Source of the DNA: Chondrus crispus
Taxonomy: Eukaryota; Rhodophyta; Florideophyceae; Gigartinales; Gigartinaceae
Assembly (NCBI RefSeq): GCF_000350225.1
Contig: NW_005179034.1
Span: forward strand, 109,331-173,330
DNA: 64,000 nucleotides
Reading direction: 5' to 3'
Shown here: piece by piece, positions 23,062-32,784 of the stretch
Position numbering within the stretch: position 1 is the stretch's first letter
Layout: each line of letters starts with the position of its first letter
Notes under the pieces: model-generated
Told to the model about the DNA's origin: nothing
Database searches by the model: none
The model's input: only the letters and a program-made list of their open reading frames with translations
Translations under genes and position numbers: made by a program

Positions 23062-23580
23062 ACCGCTCGCGCTGCGTTTTGCGCTGCGCCTGTTCCTTCT
23101 TATCAACCACTACTTCTACAAGGTCGTCGTCTCTATTCAGTGGCTTTAGCCGCTAAACTCGAACATTGACATTTTCTCATAGGGAGAGGACTGCGCCGAT
23201 AGTCAACAATAGTTGGCTGCAGGGGTACCCCGAACGGATCTCGTCACCATCACCCAAGGGTCTGGGTGGTGGAAGAGTGCTGAAATTGGCCCCCTTCGCG
23301 CGTAGGGGACGCGTCACCGTGGGTTGGAGTACCCGTCAAGTGGAAATATTGCGTGGAAACCTCAAGTGGAAACCTAGAAGACCTAAGCGTTTGCTTTACT
23401 GGATTACTCCTTCTCTTGCCGTCCGTTTAAGAAACCTCATCTACTATCGCGCACAACGTCTTTTCGTTCTCTACATAAGCCTGCACCTTTGTTCCGCTCC
23501 TCTTACTGCTGTCCATTCCTGTCCCAATCAAAGTATCACAAGTGATAAATCAAGGTTTTTACCATGCCTACACCCAAGCG
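23062..23580. repeat. Right arm of long inverted repeat (bidirectional promoter)
   Basis: Mirror copy of 21895-22395. It differs by scattered substitutions and by a short insertion just before the ATG at 23564. The inner end lies near 23062, where similarity stops inside CGCAAAACGCAGCGCGAG. Confidence 0.8.
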
Positions 23581-24667
23581 CGGAATTAGAAAGGAACGAA
23601 GAGGTCGTGGTGGTGGGCGTGGGTGTTTGCGTGGTTCTAGCCGTGCAACTGGAAAAAACGTTCGCTCCCTTGAAGAACTTCAGTCCAAGGGACTTGTGGC
23701 CGATGCAGAAGTGACCCTCTTTGCCCATGACTTCAAAATCAAACGAGGTCAGGCAACGCCGGAGGGGCATGAAGAGTTCGGTGCTCTAGTTCGAGTGAGA
23801 ACTGCGCATATCACCCTCGGTGCCGAGGGCCAGATGCCGCCCCGAACTTTCGACCTTGCAGACATCGGGGACTGGGAGAAAGGTTCGCAATACCTCGTTC
23901 TGGTTTACAAAGTCCATATAGACGACAACCGTAAGAACATCCCCTATCCGTACCCTTTCCCGGCCAATGAGGAGCAACACTGTCCCAAGACACTTCGAGA
24001 GATTGTCGACATATGGGCGCGATACCCTTGGGACAGTTTCATGATGGCCAAGGGGGTTGTGTCGGAAATGGAGGAAACGGTCTCGACTCCCACTACCAAT
24101 AAAACCTCTAATGTTGAAAAGACTGCTCAGACCCCTATGTCCGTTCGAAAGAGATTAAGTTTATTCAAAAGTGAAGAGCAACAATCGGACACGGCGAAAC
24201 ACATCGTTTCAGCCGTCGTTTCAGATGCATGTGGAAAAATCGGAATGGAAGCAGATGCACCGAAATCACCTCGTGCGGATTCTTCTAGACGAGACTCTGA
24301 CAACAGCAGTTCGCCAATGGACGTTGTTAATGTTGAGGATGACATCCGGTTTGTGAAGGAAACGAGAGTTGCTACACTCGACAACGGCATCGAAATAGAC
24401 GAGTCTTTTGCCCCAGATATCCCTGAAGTGGATGTGAGCAAATACGGGCAGCATCACGTCCGGGTCTTAGTTAGTAACATCAGAATCATGGAAGAAACTC
24501 TTCGGGAGGTTGATGAAAGACATGTTGAATCAATTACCGAGAGCCTTCTCAAAAACGGGCTGCTGAAAGCGGCCGGAGCAATCTCTGTGGCCATGCCAGA
24601 AGACATGGTCTTCGACCGCCCTACGATGTTGAGGCAGAGAGACGATGGGTTAGATGAGCTGAGATGA
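23564..24667 (+). pseudogene. ParB-like/2OG oxygenase protein, N-terminal frame
   Basis: A 367-codon frame from the ATG at 23564. It starts with a basic Arg/Gly-rich tail, then a globular region (about 30-170), a Ser-rich linker, and near the end the beginning of a ParB/Srx-like domain: VDERHVESITESLLKNGLL, matching the D..V..L..SI...G.L helix of ParB N-terminal domains. The frame stops at 24665-24667. Eight bases later the frame that carries the second ParB motif opens, so a small indel between about 24650 and 24675 has split one gene. Expression would come from the inverted-repeat promoter shared with the methyltransferase gene. Confidence 0.65.
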
Positions 24668-24674
24668 AACCCCT

Positions 24675-27356
24675 AATTTCGACGGTCAGCATCGTGTCAC
24701 CGGCATGAATAAGGCCAAGGCTACTGACTTGCAAAAGGAAAAGGAGTTCGAATGGATAGATGCACAGGTGTGGTACAGGAAGGATGGTAAACCCGTTTCA
24801 GACTTGGAAAAACTAGGCATCGGTGCTCTACTCAACGACACCTCGTCGAAGATCCGGTTCTCAAACTTCACAGATTCCATTCACGCAACTATAGCGGCTG
24901 TTCGAATGATGAAGAACCGGTTGGATATGCAGAATCAGCGTACTGTGATGACTGTCGCAGGTGTCACAGGCGCGCTAATGAATCTTAAAGTACTTGGTTC
25001 GCTGGGGGCTAAGCAGTACTCTCGATATGCGCACTTGGCACTACGACTTGTGGAGTACGATATCGACTACGACACCATCAAAAGCCTCTGCGATACGACC
25101 AGGACTATCGATATCACGCACCTTAGCAACCGTCGGCTTCTCACCCTGCATAGGTCTGGCATCCGTCTTGGTATTTCATGTGTCGTTGTCTTCTTGCGCG
25201 AGGTGGAGACGGACAAACCGATGAACTTCAAGCGTCAGAAGAAAAGGAGAAAGAAGCGCGGTGCTTTCACTGAGTCCGAGAATGCTTTCTTTGAAGCCTT
25301 TGCTGAAATTTATGAGGAGCTTTGCACCATTTCCAACACGTACGAGAAGGAGTTGCGAAGCGTCTTGGAAATGGAGATTGAGGTCGGCAGAAACATCAAG
25401 ATGCGGATTGATGACTTTGTGGCAAGGCAGATGAAGAGTTTCAGGAGTAGAGTTAATGAAGCTGGGCAGCGTTTTGACCAAAACAAGCGTCTCAATATGC
25501 CCCGCAAAAAGCTCGTGAAAGCTCTAGCTCCACCTAAGGAGCTTTTTAAGCGAGCTGACGCGCCTATCTCTCAAGGTACTTCACGCCAAGTACCTCAAAC
25601 GACTACGTCTCAATTTGATACGTCCCAGCCGCCTCGTCACGCGCAAGGGCCTGGGTCCTCCTCACAGGCCTCATCCGTAACAGTTCGGAGAGGGATTCGC
25701 CAAAGGATTAAAACTAATCCATTGGGGATTTCCCTGCAGCTGCCTTTGAAGAAAGCAGGAAAGAGAAAGCGAGGCCAGGAAGATGCTATCCAGTCAACTA
25801 AGAACATCCGTGCCCTCAACACTGCCTTTGAAGAGAAGGAAGAGGAATTGAGGATACCGGCTTTACCGCCCGCTGTCGAAGGTGATGTGGCAAGGGAAGA
25901 TGACGTCGGGGAGTTCGATGACATTCTTCCAGGTCTACTCCCAATCGGGGCACACGAATCTGCCGTATGGAATGCTTCGAAGAACCCGGATTGGGTTAAC
26001 TACGCCTTACTTCCGCCGAGTCAGTGGCCGAAAGGGAATGCGATAACGCATCAAACTCCTTGGCTTCGTTCTTTGTGCATACCGGTTAGTCACCGAGCGA
26101 ATTTCCTGGTCGAAAGGATGGACTTGGGTCGAATTCATCATGCCGTGTACTATCACGCCGCGGATATGCGACACAAGGAACTCCGGTCGACGAAGTCCAA
26201 CGTGTTCATGAAAGCGCTGCCGTCCACGGGTCCGAGTCCTAATACGGCCCTGAAGTACAAGGAGGAACAGGCTCTTTGGGCCGCAGCCATGGAATTAGAC
26301 AACGTCGCTAATGAATACTTCCTGGCCAAGGCGACTGAGTTGCGGGAGAAGGGCTTCGTCCTTCTTGAAGGTTTCGGAAGTGACAGTGGTGTGCCATCTA
26401 ATCTCGCTTTCGAAGCCCCTCTCCATGGAGGTGACGTCATCGAAGAGATGATAGAATACTACTAAGAAATATTCCCTGGCGAATATGCGATGAAGGATGA
26501 AGCAAATCGCAAATTGTGGAGCCCTATCTTCAACTTCGATCCCGAGACAGATAGAAAACGCAGAAATAAGGGCATCGGACGCTACATCACCACGCTAGCA
26601 GGTGTTTCGTCCGAGGTCGAACAGAATGACGATACAGTGTGGGTGGCAAGGAAGCGCGCTATGATGGACGTCCGCCTGGCGCAAATTGCTGCTGCACTTC
26701 GACTCGTGGACCCTGAAAAGGGCTCTTCGGAGATGGCTGTTCCGAAGTCTGGGGGTCGCTTCTTGCTGACGGGGAAAAGTTGTCCTCGGCAGTCCCTCCA
26801 TACAGACTTTGGCGTTGGAAAATCTAAGAATGGAAACCTGGAATACGCAAGGAATCCTGGATACTTCTTTATTTGTTCTGGTGAAAATGGATTCCCCCTT
26901 TAGGTTTGTCCGTTCTCTCATCACTTCACAGTGAAGGATTCAATAGCCCAGAGACACATTTCCATGGGTGTGCAGGTGAAGAACTTCTTCACCTTCAAGG
27001 TCCACATTCCACCGAACTCTGTCTTCATTGGAAGAGGAGATCTCTCACATGCTGGTGCTTCGTACGAGGATAGCATATCACCCGGTGCGACGTCTCAGAT
27101 TGGACTTGGCTCTGCAAAGAAGGATGGTCACGTGGTTCGCTATCATCTATACTTCGTTCCTAGAGGACAGAAGCTGCTGGATTCAGTTCACAGGAATCCG
27201 TCCTTTACCCCTCACTTTCAAGACTGGCTCTCCGCGGAGAGCATCTCTCCGCAGACTGGCCCGCACGGTAACTCGGAGCCTCCGAAGGAGAATTCGGTCT
27301 CGAGCTCTTCTTCTGATTACCAGTCAAGTGATTCTAGTGGCGACAGTGATTCATAG
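24675..27356 (+). pseudogene. ParB-like and 2OG-Fe(II) dioxygenase protein, main part
   Basis: One frame of about 890 codons with stops at 26463 (TAA) and 26901 (TAG). It opens with FDGQHRVTG (24678-24704), the G-x-HR core of ParB/Srx-like domains. Next are a helical region with a basic KRQKKRRKKRG patch, a Ser/Gln-rich linker and the C-terminal oxygenase. The oxygenase shows GFVLLEGFG, the iron ligands HTD (26799-26807), FFICSGENGFPL, the distal His in GRGDLSHAG (27048-27050) and the 2OG-binding Arg in VVRYHLYFVP (27138-27140). The TAG at 26901 falls where relatives have Trp after PL (my recollection of the family). Members oxidise nucleic-acid bases or proteins; the substrate here is unknown. 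An acidic Ser-rich tail ends the protein. Confidence 0.7.
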
Positions 27357-28620
27357 GTGAAGGGTACCGAGGAGGACGACATCCAAGCATAGGTACTGGG
27401 TAGTTCATACTTTCAATAGCGAGAACAGTGTCATCATCACTCTGTGGTGACACTTCTATCTTCATTGCACAAGTAAATCATCTTGTATCCTTGATTAATC
27501 CACTTCCAATATGAGATGTTGTAGTAGACCACCTTGTACTCTAGCGTACACGTACACAGATGCCACGAAGTAAAGCTTCACTCGAACCGCTAAAGGGATT
27601 TCTGCGCTGGTTTTGCTCCCTTTTTCAATAACAATATGTCTATAGAGCATAAAGCAGCTTCACATCCCTCTTGAAGGGGAACAACTGGCTTACTTCCCTT
27701 TACATATTGTCCAGGGGAGATAGAAGAGGTAGGGGAATGAATACATCCACATCGTCTCAGTCACCAATCCAGAAATGCTCACTGATATATAAGGAGTCTC
27801 CAAAAACGACCACGTTTACTCAGATACATAGTGACTCCTTTCTACATCAGTTAAAAGCTTAAAGTAACGGTAACACTAAGTAGCTTAAGATCAATTGGTG
27901 GGATTGCAATGCGAAACGCGGATACGGGTCCAATTGGATTGTTCATGTTGGGGTCTCCGTCCTGGGACCTACTCGTTTTCTCCTATTTCATTTATAAAGG
28001 GGGGAGCGTTGGGGGTCATTTTACCATAGGCCTATTGCACTTACCAGTGTGGCCACTATGATTAAAAGAACAGTCATTCAATGAGACATGAGTTACAGTC
28101 AAAGCCTTCCGGACTGTGGCAACTGTGATTATAAGAACAGTCATTCCATGACACCTGAGTTACTGTCAAAGCATTCCGGACTGTGGCAACTGTGATTAAA
28201 AGAACAGTCATTCCATGACACCTGAGTTACTGTCAAAGCATTCCGGACTGTGGCAATTATGATTAAAAGGACAGTTATTCAATGACACATGACTGACTGG
28301 CAAAGCATTCTGGACTGGAAGATGTAGGTAGATTTGTAGCCCATGCTCTACTGGAAAAGTGCACGTGCAAGTCCCATGGGACTTAGACTCTGAGCAGAGC
28401 TGTGATCCATAAATGTGACCGTTACAAAAATGGTGATTTCACATTAATGATATATATATGTATATGCTGACTACGTTCGAATGGTTACCCCAACTCTTTA
28501 GTCTTCGGTATATATTTCAAACAAATTTCTCAAGTATCACTTTCCAAGGGAAATTAACAGAGGACGATACCATCCACCAGTTGATAATGGTATCAGATCT
28601 TTTCAATGGCCTCTAATTCG
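27357..28620. other. Intergenic region with 67-bp tandem repeats
   Basis: No gene seen. The first part is probably 3' flanking sequence of the oxygenase gene. The tandem repeats occupy 28042-28317. A TATA-like ATATATATG lies near 28450, about 180 bp before the next coding frame. Confidence 0.5.
28042..28317. repeat. 67-bp tandem repeat, about four copies
   Basis: Units starting with CCGGACTGTGGCAACTGTG recur at 28109, 28176 and 28243, exactly 67 bp apart, with diverged flanking copies before and after (from about 28042 and at 28310). Each unit includes AAAGAACAGTCATTCC. Confidence 0.85.
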
Positions 28621-29594
28621 GGAGTGATATAGAGGTCTACTATACCTTGGAGAATGAAGAAGAAAGTAAGGCATGGTTCCCAGCAACAGCCATTAGTCTC
28701 AACTACCCTCATGACGATCGAGGAGAGGTGCTCAAGGGGACTATTCAATACAAGGCTGCGTTTGGATTCAGGGCATGTAAAAGCAAGGTGACTTTCAAGG
28801 AGGGTAACGAGTTTGTACAAGATGGACAAAAGTTTAGCTGGAGACTCAAAGATACATCCGTGCGATTGGATATCACCGCAAGCTCAGGCATGGCAAGCGG
28901 AGCGATGGATGTAGATGATATCGACTATGCTCCAGGTAGTTCCATGGTAGAAAAATGCAAGAAGCTCAACCATACGACGAATGTGTCACTTGACCAGAAG
29001 ACAATCAAAGATACACGCGAGCTAAATGCCCTTTCCAGACGCCTTCAGTATCTTGAGGAAGTAGTGAAAGGACAGCAATCCTCTATTACGACTGCGCTAT
29101 GGACTCAGAACCCGCTCCTCACTTCTGCTGGGGGCTCCAATATTCCTCTTAAGTTTATTTCGTTGCGTCTAGAGCATTGGTTACTCAAGACGCCGACACG
29201 TCCTACCCCGGGTGAAATGACTCGTGGGACGAAATGGTTTATGCAAGACTCATTTAAGGGGCGAGCAGACTACACATTGCTCCAGTTTGATTCCATATCC
29301 GAAAGAGTCAAAGCTCAGCTACGAACAAAGGTTTCTATTCTTCCGGAAGATTATATGTGCAGGAAATCAGTTGTGAAGGAGACGGTTAAATACTTCAGGA
29401 GCTTCTTAGACCTGTCAGAAGCACTCGGACCAGCATCACCGCAAGTTGTCAGAGACCTGATCATCGCAAAGAGGCTGGAAAAAGGTACCGACAATTGCGT
29501 GTTTGCTAGAGTGATAGGCTGTATGGCCGGTCCCAACACCGAATATCTTCTTGGCCCGTGCTATAGACACTTGGAGATTCGTTTGCTGTTATGA
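28620..29594 (+). pseudogene. Unknown protein of element block, possible reader domain
   Basis: A frame of about 315-325 codons without a clear ATG start (the in-frame stop is at 28614 and the first candidate is TTG). The beginning, DIEVYYTLENEEESKAWFPA with GTIQY and a later WRL, has the look of a Tudor-like or other SH3-like barrel. That is weak inference. A central region follows with ELNALSRRLQYLEEVVKGQQ (coiled-coil character) and a helical C-terminal half (VKETVKYFRSFLDLSEALG). It ends in TATGAG, overlapping the next frame, and a frameshift probably divides one gene. Confidence 0.4.
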
Positions 29595-29953
29595 GGGATG
29601 ACGAGGATGAACAACGGCACGTTGTATTTTGTCGGGATTGCACTTGGTATTCCATAGAGAAGACCTACTCCCATCCACTGAAAGCCATAAGACTTTCTGA
29701 GCTCCACTTCCAAGAACGCATTTCCAAGGTAATGGGTGCTGAAAACGTGGTCAGCGGACCATCCGACCGGAAGCAGTCGTTCTACCTGCGATGGTATCTT
29801 CAATCCAGTCATTGTCAATCTATATTTGCTGATGGAAATCGCAGCGACGTACTAGGAGTACTTCAAGTGCACATCCCTTTCCTCTCTATCAAAGGCTCCG
29901 CGCATGTGAAGCAATTCATCAATGTTGCCAAAATTCTGGACCTCTTTAAGTAA
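29591..29953 (+). pseudogene. Continuation of unknown protein 28620-29594
   Basis: A 120-codon frame overlapping the previous one by 4 bases. It includes VVFCRDCTWYSIEKTYSH and HVKQFINVAKILDLFK, with no recognised domain. Spacing and shared direction suggest it is the C-terminus of the preceding gene after a frameshift, though a separate gene with a TGATG-like overlap is possible. It converges with the minus-strand gene ending at 30047. Confidence 0.4.
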
Positions 29954-30046
29954 AGTCAATTCATTCATGCTACAGTAGTCTCCCGCTTTACTCATTTACC
30001 ACTACGATGAACTAAGAAGTACCACTATCACATGAAATACGACCCC

Positions 30047-32299
30047 TTATAAATCGAAGTCTTGGACTATGAATACATCGTCATCGTCTTCGACTTGATT
30101 CGTCTGGATTTCATCGTCACCGTCCACCACGCTCAGATCATCATTATCCTCGTGATGTGAACCTGATCGGACCGGGGGATCGTGTACGGAGTTGTACATA
30201 TCCACGGACATCACCAGCTTGTCCTTCAAAATACTGGAGAGTTGCTGTGGAAGCTCACCCCGCCTTTCTCCCTGTCGTTCCGTCAAAAGTTCTGAATAGA
30301 GTGATCTCAGTCGCGACCGCCGTGAATCATTATGCTGATCCTGGCTATCCGCTTCATGCAACATCTGCTCGTTTCCAGAAAATGCACCCCTCGACTCGAT
30401 CACCTTCATGAGCATGACCTCCCGGAACAGGACAGCAGTCATGTAATCACACGAAAGGATTCCTTGGATATTGAATGCAGGTCTTCATCACTGCCGCACC
30501 TGGTAAAAGCAACCAAGAACTTCAAGGCGACGTGCATGCATGACATTGAGTCCGATAACAATTTCTGGAGTCTCCTTCCTTCCATCATTGTCTTTCGTCT
30601 CAACCTCATACGTAGCGATAAATATGAAGGGTTCACTTTCAGAAAGCAGCTTCTTCCAGGCTATCCCATTCATGGGGTTCACCTCAGCGACCGACTTCAT
30701 AGCAGTACGACAGGTTCCGTCCGGGATATCTTGGAGGTTCATGTGCGGGCGGGGTGGATTCTCATACTGGAATGAGACTCCCACTTCACTTTGGAAAACA
30801 TATGAGAAGTTTTGAAAGAAGGATTTCCGCCCAAGCTCCCTGGACTTGTTCAGAAACTGATTACCCATCTTGAAAACGCGGCGAGCGATCTCAGCCCTAA
30901 TGTCTTCGTCCTTGATGAATCCAATTGGCTCATCTTCCCCCATCTTATCGCTTCGACGCCTTGCCACACGCCGGGCCTTCTTGATAGACGTTGAAGCAAA
31001 TTCTTCGTTGAAGAAAGACTCGATTGTGATCATTCTTATGTAGCCCGGCCTCAGCCAAAAAAGTTTCTCAGCGGTCTTCACCTTCCCGCGGATGTTCGGA
31101 TGTACCATTTCGAGTGACCTCGTCCCAATACTCGGGTTGTTCATTTCATTTTCAATCAAGCTCTTTCCCCAAGCCTTTCGCAGGACCAGATACTGACGAG
31201 CTTGCTTCGTACCCAGCAGCTCGTCGGTTTTCTCCTCGCTTGGGTCCCTTTTCCACAAAAGGACCTCGACAAGTAAAAGTCCGAACCTCAACACTTCGGA
31301 ACTATTGACGTCCAAGCGAAGCTTCTCAGATTGTGAGTCACGACTCCCACCTTCAAAAGATTCCTTCGCTTCCTTTCTCTGAGGAAGAACTCTCATGGTG
31401 CAATTTATCAGCGCTCTTGTAAAGATAATGCACATGAATTTCCCTCCAAATATGTCCTCCATAGGCCTGAGGAGGTCGATCAAAGAGGCCTTCTCGGCTG
31501 CTTTTCCCGTCTTCGGCAGTGAGGAATTCAGAAGAACAATGTTGACGGCGTCCTGGCAGCGTGATAACGTCCTCTCTAAAGTGGAGACACGAAAAGATAC
31601 AGCCTTGATTGCACCAAGAATTTCCCTCTTTTCAATGGCAAGCTCCTTCTCCAAACGAGCATACAGTTCCCGCATGACTCGAAGTACTCCGTGGTTGGAG
31701 TCTTCCTCAAATTCTCGAGAGAAATGGCAGCCCCGTGGCTGATTCGGCAAGGAACCTGCCACGGACTCACGACGCGTAGGAACGATGACGTCTTCCACAA
31801 CTTGGGTTTGGGCGACTTTGTCCATCTCTGCTGCACTAGCCTGCACAATGTCGTCGACGTTCTCCTCTGGCTCGCGTCCATGGAGCTCGAACAACCGACT
31901 ATTCGCCCGTTTGCGTTCTGGGTGTTCATCTTCCTCGCCTTGATCTCCATCCACGAACAAACGGGAAAATTCTTCACTCGGAGACGAGCCGATGCCGCGC
32001 TTGCGCTTGCCCGAACGCGAATGTGCTGCATCGGACGGGCCGCTTCCCTGACTTCGAACGGGAAGCAAGGACGTGTCAGATGGCGGACTACCTCGGGGCG
32101 TCCTGACCGTATTACTTAAAACCCGACGGGTTTCCTGTCCAGCTGCCGCGGGAGTAGCTTTGGCCGCAACACGAGGGGATGACCGGCGTTCCGCGGGAAC
32201 CTGGGCTCCAGGCGCTCGGCTGTTAGACTTTCCAGATGAGCGGCCTCGCTGATTGCCTGACGCAGCGGGTTTCTTCCCAGACCTTCTTCGCGGGGTCAT
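30047..32299 (-). pseudogene. Large basic protein of element block, two in-frame stops
   Basis: One frame from the ATG at 32299 to 30047 (about 750 codons), broken only by two consecutive TGA codons at 30485-30490. After them it continues as RPAFNIQGILSCDYMTAVLF and ends in an acidic tail (VEDDDDVFIVQDFDL). The first about 200 residues are disordered, Arg/Ser/Pro-rich and nuclear-protein-like, with an AHSRSGKRKRG signal-like patch. A helical region follows (YARLEKELAIEKREILGAIK, about 215-270). The C-terminal half is globular with FSYVFQSEVGVSFQYENPPR. I do not recognise the family. The tandem TGA is more likely a decay product than recoding. Confidence 0.5.
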
Positions 32300-32784
32300 G
32301 GCGCCTCAGTAGGAACACAGAATGAGCAAAGTCGGGAAGGAAAGGGAAACGGATGGGGAGAGAGGATTCGATGGATTGGGAAAACGTGAAAGGGTCCAAG
32401 CACGCGTCTGGTACTAGCGCAGGTAAGCATGAGCTTATTCTGGTTTGATCACGTGAAGGTTAAAGATATCACGGCCAAGCGCTGCGTTTTTAGGCAGCAA
32501 AATAGCACATCACTTTGCTACATCGAGGTATCAAAAAAACAATTTTCGTTACAACTCTGGCCCTCCAGCAAAACATTCTGGTTCAGTCACTGCCCGGAAC
32601 CAGACACGCCCCTCATCCCCGTGCTGAATGAGAACGGTTTAAAATTTGGCAAAAGATTGCTGCTCGCGAACCAATGAAGCACGAACCACCGTTCATGCTG
32701 GCAAAAATCCAGCATTTTTTGGCCCCAGAAATAGCCACATCATTGCTTTTATTAAATTTATCATAAATTTGACCTTCCGATGTT
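32300..32784. other. Non-coding region upstream of basic protein gene
   Basis: It contains the 5' flank of the minus-strand gene (purine-rich GGAAAGGGAAACGG) and then A/T-rich sequence up to the truncated edge of element 3. I see no gene. Confidence 0.5.

Larger units (their letters stand above)
17403..32784. mobile_element. Non-retroviral element block with DNA-modification genes
   Basis: Fifteen kilobases with compact genes on alternating strands: a + tail, a minus MTase-SET gene (65-bp convergent gap), divergent inverted repeats, a + ParB-dioxygenase gene, a + unknown pair, and a minus basic protein gene (92-bp convergent gap). There is no RT or integrase. The first gene is cut by the element 2 LTR, and the right edge is cut by element 3. 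Every gene has internal stops or frameshifts. That this is one mobile element is inference from compactness, shared inverted repeats and gene types known from large eukaryotic DNA transposons. Its own termini are not visible. Confidence 0.5.

Noticed and set aside
23166..23714. 182-codon frame over the right inverted-repeat arm (and its mirror at 21782-22294)
   Set aside because: The frame crosses the start region of the real gene and is mirrored because the arms are alike; it fits leader/promoter sequence better.
17403..32784. DIRS, Ngaro or other retroelement explanation for the block with inverted repeats
   Set aside because: No reverse transcriptase or tyrosine recombinase was found; the inverted repeats are internal and carry start codons.
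17403..32784. Bacterial contamination because of methyltransferase and ParB-like motifs
   Set aside because: The genes are embedded between eukaryotic LTR elements, fused to SET-like and oxygenase domains, with TATA-type promoters and no operon layout.
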